A stretch of 64,000 nt of DNA from Eulemur rufifrons (taxonomy: Eukaryota; Chordata; Mammalia; Primates; Lemuridae): the NCBI RefSeq assembly GCF_041146395.1, contig NC_091009.1, positions 183,501 through 247,500 of the forward strand, read 5' to 3'. The notes under the pieces were generated by a model, which saw nothing but the letters and a program-made list of their open reading frames with translations, had not been told where the DNA came from and did no database searches. This document shows positions 1 to 11,752 of this stretch, piece after piece; position 1 is the stretch's first letter, and every line of letters starts with the position of its first letter. The translations under genes and the position numbers were made by a program.

Positions 1-45
1 ACTTCATCCTTAACCCTAACCAGAATCCTAACCTTAAATCTAATT

Positions 46-236
46 CTCAGACTTCTTGCTTTCTTAGAGTTTAGAAAGCCTGCAATCTTCCCATGCCATG
101 CGTGAAAGGAGGCTCTACCACTGTGTCCTGCATGAAACCCAGAATCTCATACACTGCGTGCGGTAGAGTGGGTTCCGAGCGACCATCACAGACACCTAAC
201 TTTGCCTCCTAGGGCATACAGGGCCCGTGCCCTAAG
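46..236 (+). repeat. Island A, unit 1
   Basis: This is the first copy of an island of about 190 bp embedded in telomeric repeat. Its first half (CTCAGACTTCTTGC..., AAGCCTGCAAT, GTCCTGCATGAAACCC) is shared with islands C and D. Its second half (GACCATCACAGACACC, TTTGCCTCCTAGGG) defines type A. It ends at CAGGGCCCGTGCCCTAAG. This copy reads AATCTCATACACTG where later A copies read AGAGGCCCATACACTG, and CCGAGC where others have CCCAGC. Confidence 0.9.
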
Positions 237-1007
237 CATAAACCCTACCCCTCACCCATATGCCTAACCCACAACATAACACCTAACCCTGATCCTACTG
301 CTCACCTTAACAGGTAAACCTCACCATAACCCTAACTTTAACCCCATATCTTAACGTTAATGCATAACACCCTGAGAACAAGCCCTATACCGTCATTATA
401 ACCCTAACTCCTAGCTATAACCGTAACACCTAATCCCTAATTCTGAAACGCCAACCCTAACCTTAACCCGACCTACAACACTAACACTAACGCTAACCCC
501 TTACCCTAAACCTACGCCTAAAAGTAACCCTAACCGTTGATCCTTCGTCATAACCCCTAACCTTAACCCTAACCCTTAACCCTATTCCCAATCCTAACCA
601 TTAAACAGAACCCTAACTCTTAACCCTAACCCTAACCTTTACCCTAATGCCTAGAGATCTAACCCCAACACTGACCTACAGTTAACACTAACCCCAACCC
701 CTAATGCTAACCTTAAACCTGAACCAAGCTCCTAACCCTTAACCCTAACACTATCCCTAACCCCTAAGCCTAACCCCAACTGTTAACCCTCTAACCCTCA
801 CCCTGAATCCTAACCCTATCCCTTAACCCTAACCCCTAACCCTAACGCTAACTCCAACCCTAAACCTTACCCTGGCCCCCTAACCCAGACTTAACACCTT
901 ACCCCTAACACTAACTCTAACCCTAACCACTAATCCCTAGCACCTAACCCTGACTCGAAACCTAACCCCTAACACGAAAAACCCTAAACCCAACCCCAAC
1001 CCTAATT

Positions 1008-1190
1008 CTCACACTACTTCCATTCCCAGAGTGAAGCAAGCCTACAATACAGCCATGCCATGTGTCAGATGAGGCTGCGCCTGAGTCCTGCATGTAGGTC
1101 CTCTCCCAAGGCCCAGGGAATGATGTTGTGCTTTCGTGGTGACTCCGACCGCACCCCTCTCACCGTAGATTAACCAGGTCCTGTGCCCTT
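1008..1190 (+). repeat. Island B, unit 1
   Basis: Island B is the most divergent of the three main islands. It starts CTCACACTACTTCC, shares with A and C only a core around AAGCCTACAAT, CCATGCCATG and GTCCTGCATG, and ends in CACCGTAGATTAACC and GTCCTGTGCCCTT. The central GATGTTGTGCTTTCGTGG is unique to B. It holds no open frame of useful length. Confidence 0.9.
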
Positions 1191-1708
1191 AAACTGACCG
1201 CTAAAGCTAAGCCCTACCACCAACGCTAACCCCTGACCCTGAACCTAAGCCCCGAGCCTAAAGCCCAACATTAACTCTAGACCCTTACCCTAAACCTAAT
1301 CCCTAACCCTAATGCTAACCCCTAAACCCAACCCTAACCGTGAACAGTAAACCTAACCCTAACCCCTAACACAAACCATAGCACATAACTCTAACCCTAA
1401 TACTAACCCTAAGCCTAACCGTAAACCCTAACTCTTAACCTTAACCCTAAGCGTTAACTCTCATGCTAACCTTTAATCCTAACCCTAATCCTAATGTTCA
1501 ACCCTAAACCTAACACTTAACCCTAAACGTCTACCAAACCCTAACCCCTCATCTTAACCCTAACCGTAAACCTCAACCCTAAACCGAACTGTAATCGTTA
1601 AACCTAAGAGTAACTTTAACCCTAACCCTAATCCCTAACCTTAAGCCCTCACCCTAACACTAAACTTCATCCTTAACCCTAACCATAATCCTAACCCTAA
1701 ATCTAATT

Positions 1709-1905
1709 CTCAGACTTCTTGCTTTCTTAGAGTTTAGAAAGCCTGCAATCCTCCCATGCCATGCGTGAAAGGAGGCTCTACCACTGTGTCCTGCATGAAA
1801 CCCACGGGCCCATACCCAGAGTATGATAGAGTGGGTTCCCGGGTACAATCCCAGCCCCCTAAACTCCCCCCGCCCGCCCAATGCAGACAGGGCCCGTGCG
1901 CTAAG
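1709..1905 (+). repeat. Island C, unit 1
   Basis: Island C shares its first 90 bp with A. It then continues with CACGGGCCCATACCC, AGAGTATGATAGAGTGGG, a GC-rich block CCCCCCGCCCGCCC and GCAGACAGGGCCCGTGCG. On the minus strand it lies in an 84-codon open frame (1660-1914) that recurs at this length in most C copies. The frame begins in the GC-rich end and stops in flanking telomeric repeat, so it is best read as a by-product of an island that lacks TAA and TAG. Confidence 0.9.
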
Positions 1906-2712
1906 CATAAACAATACCTCTAACAGATAACCCTAACCCTGAACATAACACCCAACCCTGTTCCTATTTCGACCCTTAACACGTAAACCTCACCGTGCGC
2001 CTAACTTTAACCTCTTATCCTAACGTTAATGCATAACCCATTCCCTGAGAACAACCCCTATCCCATAATTCTAACCCTATCTCCTAGTCATCACTGGAAC
2101 ACCTAATCCCTAACCCTAATTCTAAGCCGCTAACCCTAACCGGAACCCTACCTACAACCCTAACACTGACAGTAACCCTTACTTCTAACCCCAACGCTAT
2201 GCCTAACAAAAACCCTAACCCTTCACCCAAACCCCTAAGCCTTACGCTAACCCTTAACACTAATCCTAATCCTAACCATTAAACCTAACCCTAGCTCTTA
2301 AAGCTAACCCTAAACCTTACCCTCACGACTAGACCTAACCCTGACACTAACCTAACACCTAACCCTAACCAGAACCCCTAAAGCTAACCCTGAAACCTAT
2401 CCCTAACCCTAGCAGTAAACTTTAACCCTAAAACTAAGCCCAACCCATAACCCTAATGCTATCCTTTTACCCTAAAACTAACCCCTAAACCTAACCCCTA
2501 TACCTAACCCTAACTCTAACCCCAATCCTAATTCTAACCATACCCCTTCATAAAACACGAACTCCTAACCTCTAACCCTAACACTAACCAAAAACCCTAA
2601 TCGCTAATCCCTAACCTAATGCTTAACCTTTAACCTAACCGTTAACCCTCACCCTAATTCTTAACACTGACCCTAACCTTAACCTTTAACTCTAAGCCTA
2701 ACCCTTAACCCT

Positions 2713-2749
2713 ACAGTAAGGAAGACCCTTAATGCTAATGGGATCCCTT
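2713..2749 (+). repeat. 37-bp mini-island with BamHI-type GGATCC
   Basis: This short non-telomeric insert begins ACAGTAAGGAAGACCC and ends ATGGGATCCCTT. Near-identical copies start at 6266, 9789, 51841, 55354, 57231, 59109, 60979 and 62874, always in the island-free interval after island C. The TTAGGG-strand arm has degraded inverted versions near 31345-31380 and 35448-35480. It is a useful phase marker for the units; no function can be read from it. Confidence 0.85.
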
Positions 2750-3265
2750 TTCCCTAACCCTAACACTACAGCTAAAAATAACCCTAACCTTTGATCCTTA
2801 AACCTAACCCCTAACACTTACTTTAACCCCAAACCCTAACCCTAATCCTAAGCATTAAACCTAAGCCTATCCCTTAATCCTAACCCTAGCCCTTACCCTA
2901 ACGCCTAGTTCTAACCCTAAATCTAACCTCCCGCCTAATCCTAACCTTAAGCCCTAATGCTAACGCTAACCCTGAACCCTAAACCTACCCGTAACCCTTA
3001 ACACTAACCCTATCCGTGAACCTTAACCCTGACACTAACCATTACCCGCACCCAAGCATTTAACCCTGACCCTACCCCTAATCCTTAATGATAACCCTAA
3101 CACTAAACCCTAACCCTAAGCCCAACACTTAACCCTAATCCTATCCCTTAACCCTAAACCTAACCCTAACCCTAATGCTAACCCCTAAACCTAACCCTAA
3201 CCGTGAACAGTAAACCTAACCCTAACATCTAACACAAACTATAGCACATAACTCTAACCCTAAAA

Positions 3266-3299
3266 CTAACCCTAACCCTAACCCTAACCCTAACCCTAA
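3266..3299 (-). repeat. Perfect telomeric run, about 5.7 units
   Basis: CTAA is followed by five consecutive CCCTAA units, with a sixth CCC run one base out of phase. The minus strand therefore carries six GGG tracts with 3-4 base loops, enough for a G-quadruplex, and several TRF-type TTAGGGTTA sites. Corresponding runs occur at 52394-52422, 55790-55815, 59650-59677 and 63425-63448. Confidence 0.85.
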
Positions 3300-3584
3300 A
3301 CCCTAACACTTAACCTTAACCCTAAGCGTTAACTCTCACGCTAACCTTTAATCCTAACCCTATTCCTAATCTTCAACCCTAAACCTAACACTTAACCCTA
3401 ACCCTGCACCAAACCCTAACCCCTCATCTTAACCCTAACCTTAAACCTCAACCCTAAACCAAAGTGTAACCGTTAAATCTAAGAGTAACCTTTAACCCTA
3501 TCCGTAATCCCTAAGGCTAAGCCCTCACCCTAACACTAAACTTCATCCTTAACCCTAACCATAACCCTAACCCTAAATCTAATT

Positions 3585-3775
3585 CTCAGACTTCTTGCTT
3601 TCTTAGAGTTTAGAAAGCCTGCAATCCTCCCACGCCATGTGTGAAAGGAGGCTCTGCCACAGTGTCCTGCATGAAACCCAGAGGGCCATACACTGCGTGC
3701 AGTAGAGTGGGTTCCCAGCGACCATCACAGACACCTAACTTTGCCTCCTAGGGCATACAGGGCCCGTGCCCTAAG
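3585..3775 (+). repeat. Island A, unit 2
   Basis: Same layout as the island at 46. This copy has CACGCCATGTGTG instead of CATGCCATGCGTG and AGAGGGCCATACACTG at the centre. It restores the CCCAGCGACC that copy 1 has changed. Confidence 0.9.
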
Positions 3776-4545
3776 CATAAACCCTACCCCTCACCCATAA
3801 GCCTAACCCACAACATAACACCTAACCCTGATCCTACTGCTCACCTTAACAGGTAAACCTCACCATAACCCTAACTTTAACCCCATATCTTAACGTTAAT
3901 GCATGACACCCTGAGAAAAAGCCCTATACCGTCATTATAACCCTACCTCCTTGCTATAACCGTAACACCTAATCCCTAATTCTGAAGCGCCAACCCTAAC
4001 CTTAACCCGACCAACAACACTAACACTAACCCTAACCCCTTACCCTAACCCTACGCCTAAAAGTAACCCTAACCGTTGATCCTTAGTCATAACCCCTAAC
4101 CTTAACCCTAACCCTTAACCTATTCCCAATCCTAACCATTAAACAGAACCCTAACTCTTAACCCTAACCCTAACCTTTACCCTAATGCCTAGAGATCTAA
4201 CCCCAACACTGACCTACAGTTAACACTAACCCCAACCCCTAATGCTAACCTTAAACCTGAACCAAGCTCCTAACCCTTAACCCTAACACTATCCCTAACC
4301 CCTAAGCCTAACCCCAACTGTTAACCCTCTAACCCTCACCCTGAATCCTAACCCTATCCCTTAACCCTAACCCCTAACCCTAACGCTAACTCCAACCCTA
4401 AACCTTACCCTGGCCCCCTAACCCAGACTTAACACCTTACCCCTAACACTAACTCTAACCCTAACCACTAATCCCTAGCACCTAACCCTGACTCAAAACC
4501 TAACCCCTAACACGAAAAACCCTAACCCCAACCCCAACCCTAATT

Positions 4546-4728
4546 CTCACACTACTTTCATTCCCAGAGTCAAGCAAGCCTACAATACAGCCATGCCATG
4601 TGTGAGATGAGGCTCCGCCTGAGTCCTGCATGGAGGTCCTGTCCCAAGGCCCAGGGAATGATGTTGTGCTTTCGTGGTGACTCCGACCTCACCCCTCTCA
4701 CCGTAGATTAACCAGGTCCTGTGCCCTT
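4546..4728 (+). repeat. Island B, unit 2
   Basis: Nearly identical to the island at 1008. It carries GTCAAGCAAGCC for GTGAAGCAAGCC and GCATGGAGGTCCTG for GCATGTAGGTCCTC. Confidence 0.9.
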
Positions 4729-5247
4729 AAACTGACCGCTAAAGCTAAGCCCTACCACCAACGCTAACCCCTGACCCTGAAACTAAGCCCCGAGCCTAAA
4801 GCCCAACATTAACTCTAGACCCTTACCCTAAACCTAATCCCTAACCCTAATGCTAACCCCTAAACCCAACCATAACCGTGAACAGTAAACCTAACCCTAA
4901 CCCCTAACACACACCATAGCACATAACTCTAACCCTAAATCTAACCCTAAGCCTAACCGAAAACCCTAACTCTTAACTTTAACCCTAAGCGTTATCTCTC
5001 ACGCTAACCTTTATTCCTAACCCTAATCCTAATCTTCAACCCTAAACCTAACACTTAACCCTAACCCTGTACCAAACCCTAACCCCTCATCTTAACCCTA
5101 ACCGTAAACCTCAATCCTAAACCGAACTGTAACCGTTAAACCTAAGAGTAACCTTTAACCCTAACCCTAATCCCTAACCTTAAGCCCTCACCCTAACACT
5201 AAACTTCATCCTTAACCCTAACCATAATCCTAACCCTAAATCTAATT

Positions 5248-5444
5248 CTCAGACTTCTTGCTTTCTTAGAGTTTAGAAAGCCTGCAATCCTCCCATGCCA
5301 TGCGTGAAAGGAGGCTCTACCACTGTGTCCTGCATGAAACCCACGGGCCCATACCCAGAGTATGATAGAGTGGGTTCCCGGGTACAATCCGAGCCCCCTA
5401 AACTCCCCCCGCCCGCCCAATGCAGACAGGGCCCGTGCGCTAAG
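5248..5444 (+). repeat. Island C, unit 2
   Basis: Differs from the unit-1 copy by a single base (AATCCGAGCC for AATCCCAGCC). This near-identity after 3.5 kb of separation is the clearest sign of recent homogenisation in the left block. Confidence 0.9.
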
Positions 5445-7119
5445 CATAAACAATACCTCTAACAGATAACCCTAACCCTGAACATAACACCCAACCCTGT
5501 TCCTATTTCTCCCCTTAACACGTAAACCTCACCGTGAGCCTAACTTTAACCTCTTATCCTAACGTAAATGCATAACCCATTCCCTGAGAACAAACCCTAT
5601 CCCATAATTCTAACCCTATCTCCTAGTCATCACTGGAACACCTAATCCCTAACCCTAATTCTAAACCGCTAACCCTAACCGGAACCCTACCTACAACCCT
5701 AACACTGACAGTAACCCTTACTTCTAACCCCAACGCTATGCCTAACAAAAACCCTAACCCTTGACCCTAACCCTTCACCCTAACCCCTAAGCCTTAACCT
5801 AACCCTTAACCCTAATCCTAATCCTAACCATTAAACCTAACCCTAGCTCTTAAAGCTAACCCTAAACCTTACCCTCACGACTAGGCCTAACCCTGACATT
5901 AACCTAACACCTAACCCTAACCAGAACCCCTAAAGCTAACCCTGAACCCTATCCCTAACCCTAGCAGTAAACTTTAACCCTAAACCTAAGCCCAACCCAT
6001 AACCCTAATCCTATCCTTTTACCCTAAAACTAACCCCTAAACCTAACCCGTATACCTAACCCTAACTCTAACTCCAATCCTAATTCTAAACATACCCCTT
6101 CATAAAACACGAACTCCTAACCTCTAACCCTAACACTAACCAAAAACCCTAATCGCTAATCCCTAACCCTAACGCTTAACCTTTACCCTAACCGTTAACC
6201 CTCACCCTAATTCTTAACACTGACCCTAACCTTAACCTTTAACTCTAAGCCTAACCCTTAACCCTACAGTAAGGAAGACACTTAATGCTAATGGGATCCC
6301 TTTTCCCTAACCCTAACACTACAGCTAAAAATAACCCTAACCTTTGATCCTTAAACCTAACCCCTAACAGTTACTTTAACCCCAAACCCTAACCCTAATC
6401 CTAAGCATTAAACCTAACACTATCTCTTAATCCTAACGCTAGCCCTTACCCTAACGCCTAGTTCTAACCCTAAATCTAACCTCCCGCCTAATCCTAACCT
6501 TAAGCCCTAATGCTAACGCTAACCCTGAACCCTAAACCTACCCGTAACCCTTAACACTAACCCTATCCGTGAACCTTAACCCTGACCCTAACCATTACCC
6601 GCACCCAAGCGTTTAACCCTGACCCTAACCCTAATCCTTAATGATAACCCTAACACTAAACCCTAACCCTAAGCCCAACACTTAACCCTAATCCTATCCC
6701 TTAACCCTAACCCTAATGCTAACCCCTAAACGTAACCCTAACCGTGAACAGTAAACCTAACCCTAACCTCTAACACAAAGCATAGCACATAACTCTAAAC
6801 CTAAAACTAACCCTAACTCTAACCGTAACCCTAAACCCTAACTCTTAACCTTAACCCTAAGCGTTAACTCTCACGCTAACCTTTAATCCTAACCCTAATC
6901 CTAATCTTCAACCCTAAACCTAACACTTAACCCTAACCCTGTACCAAACCCTAACCCCTCATCTTAACCCTAACCTTAAACCTCAACCCTAAACCAAAGT
7001 GTAACCGTTAAATCTAAGAGTAACCTTTAACCCTAACCGTAATCCCTAAGCCTAAGCCCTAACCCTAACACTAAACTTCATCCTTAACCCTAACCATAAC
7101 CCTAACCCTAAATCTAATT

Positions 7120-7310
7120 CTCAGACTTCTTGCTTTCTTAGAGTTTAGAAAGCCTGCAATCCTCCCACGCCATGCGTGAAAGGAGGCTCTGCCACAGTGT
7201 CCTGCATGAAACCCAGAGGCCCATACACTGCGTGCGGTGGAGTGGGTTCCCAGCGACCATCACAGACACCTAACTTTGCCTCCTAGGGCATACAGGGCCC
7301 GTGCCCTAAG
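7120..7310 (+). repeat. Island A, unit 3
   Basis: Type A island that matches the copy at 52707 in the right block over nearly its whole length, including CACGCCATGCGTG. The link shows that the left and right outer arrays belong to one family. Confidence 0.9.
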
Positions 7311-8081
7311 CATAAACCCTACCCCTCACCCATAAGCCTAACCCACAACATAACACCTAACCCTGATCCTACTGCTCACCTTAACAGGTAAACCTCACCA
7401 TAACCCTAACTTTAACCCCATATCTTAACGTTAATGCATGACACCCTGAGAACAAGCCCTATACCGTCATTATAACCCTACCTCCTAGCTATAACCGTAA
7501 CACCTAATCCCTAATTCTGAAGCGCCAACCCTAACCTTAACCCGACCGACAACACTAACACTAACCCTAACCCCTTACCCTAACCCTACGCCTAAAAGTA
7601 ACCCTAACCGTTGATCCTTCGTCATAACCCCTAACCTTAACCCTAACCCTTAACCCTATTCCCAATCCTAACCATTAAACAGAACTCTAACTCTTAACCC
7701 TAACCCTAACCTTTACCCTAATGCCTAGAGATCTAACCCCAACACTGACCTACAGTTAACACTAACCCCAACCCCTAATGCTAACCTTAAACCTGAACCA
7801 AGCTCCTAACCCTTAACCCTAACACTATCCCTAACCCCTAAGCCTAACCCCAACTGTTAACCCTCTAACCCTCACCCTGAATCCTAACCCTATCCCTTAA
7901 TCCTAACCCCTAACCCTAACGCTAACTCCAACCCTAAAGCTTACCCTGGCCCCCTAACCCAGACTTAACACCTTACCCCTAACACTAACTCTAACCCTAA
8001 CCACTAATCCCTAGCACCTAACCCTGACTCAAAACCTAACCCCTAACACGAAAAACCCTAACCCCAACCCCAACCCTAATT

Positions 8082-8264
8082 CTCACACTACTTCCATTCC
8101 CAGAGTCAAGCAAGTCTACAATACATCCATGCCATGTGTGAGATGAGGCTCCGCCTGAGTCCTGCATGGAGGTCCTGTCCGAAGGCCCAGGGAATGATAT
8201 TGTGCTTTCGTGGTGACTCCGACCTCACCCCTCTCACCGTAGATTAACCAGGTCCTGTGCCCTT
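8082..8264 (+). repeat. Island B, unit 3
   Basis: Type B island with private changes AAGTCTACAATACATCC and GTCCGAAGGCC. It is otherwise the same as the previous two. Confidence 0.9.
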
Positions 8265-8783
8265 AAACTGACCGCTAAAGCTAAGCCCTACCACCAACGC
8301 TAACCCCTGACACTGAACCTAAGCCCCGAGCCTAAAGCCCAACATTAACTATAGACCCTTACCCTAAACCTAATCCCTAACCCTAATGCTAACCCCTAAA
8401 CCCAACCCTAACCGTGAACAGTAAACCTAACCCTAACCCCTAACACAAACCATAGCACATAACTCTAATGCTAAATCTAACCCTAAGCCTAACCGTAAAC
8501 CCTAACTCTTAACCTTAACCCTAAGCGTTAACTCTCACGCTAACCTTTAATCCTAACCCTAATCCTAATCTTCAACCCTAAACCTAACACTTAACCCTAA
8601 ACGTCTACCAAACCCTAACCCCTCATCTTAACCCTAACCGTAAACCTCAACCCTAAACCGAACTGTAACCGTTAAACCTAAGAGTAACCTTTAACCCTAA
8701 CCCTAATCCCTAACCTTAAGCCCTCATCCTAACACTAAACTTCATCCTTAACCCTAACCATAATCCTAACCCTAAATCTAATT

Positions 8784-8980
8784 CTCAGACTTCTTGCTTT
8801 CTTAGAGTTTAGAAAGCCTGCCTTCCTCCCATGCCATGCGTGAAAGGAGGCTCTACCACTGTGTCCTGCATGAAACCCACGGGCCCATACCCAGAGTATG
8901 ATAGAGTGGGTTCCCGGGTACAATCCCAGCCCCCTAAACTCCCCCCGCCCGCCCAATGCAGACAGGGCCCGTGCGCTAAG
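8784..8980 (+). repeat. Island C, unit 3
   Basis: Type C island with GCCTTCCTCCC where other copies read GCAATCCTCCC. It is the last C island before the satellite on this side. Confidence 0.9.
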
Positions 8981-10554
8981 CATAAACAATACCTTTAACA
9001 GATAACCCTAACCCTGAACATAACACCCAACCCTGTTCCTATTTCTCCCCTTAACACGTAAACCTCACCGTGCGCCTAACTTTAACCTCTTATCCTAACG
9101 TTAATGCATAACCCATTCCCTGAGAACAACCCCTATCCCATAATTCTAACCCTATCTCCTAGTCATCACTGGAACACCTAATCCCTAACCCTAATTCTAA
9201 ACCGCTAACCCTAACCGGAACCCTACCTACAACCCTAACACTGACAGTAACCCTTACTTCTAACCCCAACGCTATGCCTAACAAAAACCCTAACCCTTCA
9301 CCCAAACCCCTAAGCCTTACGCTAACCCTTAACCCTAATCCTAATCCTAACCATTAAACCTAACCCTAGCTCTTAAAGCTAACCCTAAACCTTACCCTCA
9401 TGACTAGACCTAAGCCTGACACTAACCTAACACCTAACCCTAACCAGAACCCCTAAAGCTAACCCTGAACCCTATCCCTAACCCTAGCAGTAAACTTTAA
9501 CCCTAAACCTAAGCCCAACCCATAACCCTAATCCTATCCTTTTACCCTAAAACTAACCCCTAAACCTAACCCCTATACCTAACCCTAACTCTAACCCCAA
9601 TCCTAATTCTAACCATACCCCTTCATAAAACACGAACTCCTAACCTCTAACCCTAACACTAACCAAAAACCCTAATCGCTAATCCCTAAACCTAACGCTT
9701 AACCTTTACCCTAACCGTTAACCCTCCCCCTAATTCTTAACACTGACCCTAACCTTAACCTTTAACTCTAAGCCTAACCCTTAACCCTACAGTAAGGAAG
9801 ACCCTTAATGCTAAAGGGATCCCTTTTCCCTAACCCTAACACTACAGCTAAAAATCACCCTAACCTTTGATCCTTAAACCTAACCCCTAACTCTTACTTT
9901 AACCCCAAACCCTAACCCTAATCCTAAGCATTAAACCTAACCCTATCTCTTAACCCTAACCCTAGCCCTTACCCTAACGCTTAGATCTAACCCTAAATCT
10001 AACCTCCTGCCTAATCCTAACCTTAAGCCCTAATGCTAACTCTAACCCTGAACCCGAAACCTACCCATAACCCTTAACACTAACGCTATCCGTAAACCTT
10101 AACCCTGACCCTAACCATTACCCACACCCAAGCATTTAACCCTGACCCTAACCCTAATCCTTAATGATAACCCTAACACTAAACCCTAACCCTAAGCACA
10201 ACACTTAACCATAATACTATACTTTAACCCTAAGCCTAACCCTAACCCCTAACGCTAAACCTAACCCTAACCGCAACCCTAACCCTCTATCTTGAAACTT
10301 ACCATTAACCCTGACACTAACCCTTAACCCTAACCCTACTCCTAATCCTTATCCATAAGGCTAATACTGAAGCCTAACCCTGTGCCAAACGCTAAACCCC
10401 AACCTTAACCCTAACCCTGAATCTTAAACGTAAACCTAACTGTAACTGTTAAACCTAACACTAACATTTAACCCTAACACCTAACCCTAAGACTCCACCC
10501 TAACACTAATCTTCATCCCTAAACATTACCATAATCCTACCCCTAAATCTCATT
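8981..10554 (-). repeat. Island-free C-to-D interval, left
   Basis: About 1.57 kb of degenerate CCCTAA repeat with the mini-island at 9789. Divergence from the equivalent intervals of units 1 and 2 grows toward the right. Confidence 0.8.
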
Positions 10555-10750
10555 CTTAGACTTCTTGCTTTCTCAGAGTTTAGAAAGCCTACAATCCTCC
10601 CATGCCATGAGTTAAAGGGTGCTCTGCCACTGTGTCCTGCATGAAACCCAGGAATCCACACCCAGCGTTCAATAGAGTGTGTTCCCGGGGACAATCCTAT
10701 CCCCCTAACCCCCGCCCGCCGCCCAGTGCAGACAGGGCCTGTACGCTAAG
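10555..10750 (+). repeat. Island D, left arm
   Basis: Type D island, related to C. It has CTTTCTCAGAGTTTAG, CCATGCCATGAGT, CAGCGTTCAATAGAGTG, a GC-rich CCCCCGCCCGCCGCCC block and the end GTACGCTAAG. Its 27-bp module at 10575-10601 matches the 94-bp satellite (28583-28609) at 24 of 27 bases. Confidence 0.88.
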
Positions 10751-11085
10751 TATAAGCACTGCCCCTAACAGATAACCCTCACCCTGAACATAACACCTAA
10801 CCATGATCCTATTCCTAAACGTAAACCATAAACCTCCCCGTAATGCTAACTTATCCCCTTAAATTAACGTTAATGCATAACACCCTGAGAAGAAGCCCTA
10901 TCCCATAATTCTAATCCTAAACCATAGTCATAACCATAACACCTCATCCCTATTTCTAAAATGAAAACCCTAACTTTCACCCTACCACAACCCTAACCCT
11001 AACCCTATCCCCTAACCCTAAGCCCTCACCCTATCACTAATCTTCATCCCTAAACCGTGCCGTAATTTTAACCCTAAATCTAATT

Positions 11086-11276
11086 CTCAGACTTCTTGTT
11101 TTCTCAGAGTTTTGAAAGCCTACAATCCTACTAAGCCATGCATGAAAGCCGGCTCTGCCACAGTGTCCGGCATGAAACCGAGAGGCCCATACACTGCGTG
11201 GGATAGAGTGTGTTCTCAGCGACCATCACAGACTCCTAACTTCGCCTCCTAGTGCATACAGGGCCCATGCCCTAAG
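11086..11276 (+). repeat. Island A' (diverged A), left arm
   Basis: A-type second half (GACCATCACAGACTCC, TTCGCCTCCTAGTGC) on a diverged first half (AGTTTTGAAAGCC, CTACTAAGCCATGC). It lies 531 bp after D, the same D-to-A' step seen at 34018/34545 and 48626/49157. Its mirror copy is missing from the right arm near 30.4 kb. Confidence 0.87.
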
Positions 11277-11752
11277 CATAAACCCTACCCGTCACCCATA
11301 ACCCTAACCCAGAACATAACACCTAACCCTGATCCTACTGCTCACCTCAACACGTAAACCTCACCGTAACCCTAAGTTCAACCCCTTATCTTAACGTTAA
11401 TGCATGACACCCTGAGAACAAGCCTATACCGTAATTCTAACCCTAACTCCTAGCCATAACCATAACACCTAATCCCTAATTCTGAAACGCCAACCCTAAC
11501 CTTAACCCTACCAACACTAACCCTAACCCTAACTCTTAACCATAACACTAACCTTTACCCTAATGCCTAGAGATTTAACCCCAACACTGACCTACAGGTA
11601 CACTAAACCTACCCTCTAATGCTAACCTTAAACCTGAACCATAAACCTAACCCTTAACCCTAACCCTATCCCTAACCCCCTTACCCTAACTCTAACTGTT
11701 AACCCTCACCCTAACCCTCAACCCTGACCGTAACCTTAAACCTTAATCCTAA

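Larger units (their letters stand above)
1..3539 (-). repeat. 3.54 kb higher-order unit, copy 1 (islands A-B-C)
   Basis: This unit runs from one ACTTCATCCTTAACC landmark to the next before island A. It contains island A at 46, B at 1008 and C at 1709, then about 1.7 kb of degenerate CCCTAA with no island. The next two units repeat the same order and spacing (A to B about 962 bp, B to C about 701 bp, C to A about 1876 bp). Copies differ by scattered substitutions and short indels, so they look recently homogenised. The unit may start before the window edge. Confidence 0.92.
1906..3584 (-). repeat. Island-free C-to-A interval of unit 1
   Basis: About 1.7 kb of degenerate CCCTAA repeat with no large island. 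It holds the short conserved insert at 2713-2749 and one of the longest uninterrupted telomeric runs at 3266-3299. This interval, bounded by C islands at both ends, is what became the 1.88 kb unit that fills the right end of the window. Confidence 0.85.
3540..7074 (-). repeat. 3.54 kb higher-order unit, copy 2
   Basis: A 3535-bp repeat of the preceding unit in the same orientation. Differences are mostly single bases. Examples are GGAACCCTACC kept while GAGCCTAAC replaces GCGCCTAAC after island C, and an extra CCCTTGACCCTAA near 5760 that copy 1 lacks. Confidence 0.92.
7075..10509 (-). repeat. Higher-order unit, copy 3 (3.44 kb, edge copy)
   Basis: The third A-B-C unit. It is about 100 bp shorter than the first two and ends at island D rather than another A. 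From about 9990 onward it drifts from the other copies (AACCTCCTGCC, AACCCGAAACC, AGCACAACAC), as expected of the edge of an array that is no longer homogenised. Confidence 0.88.
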
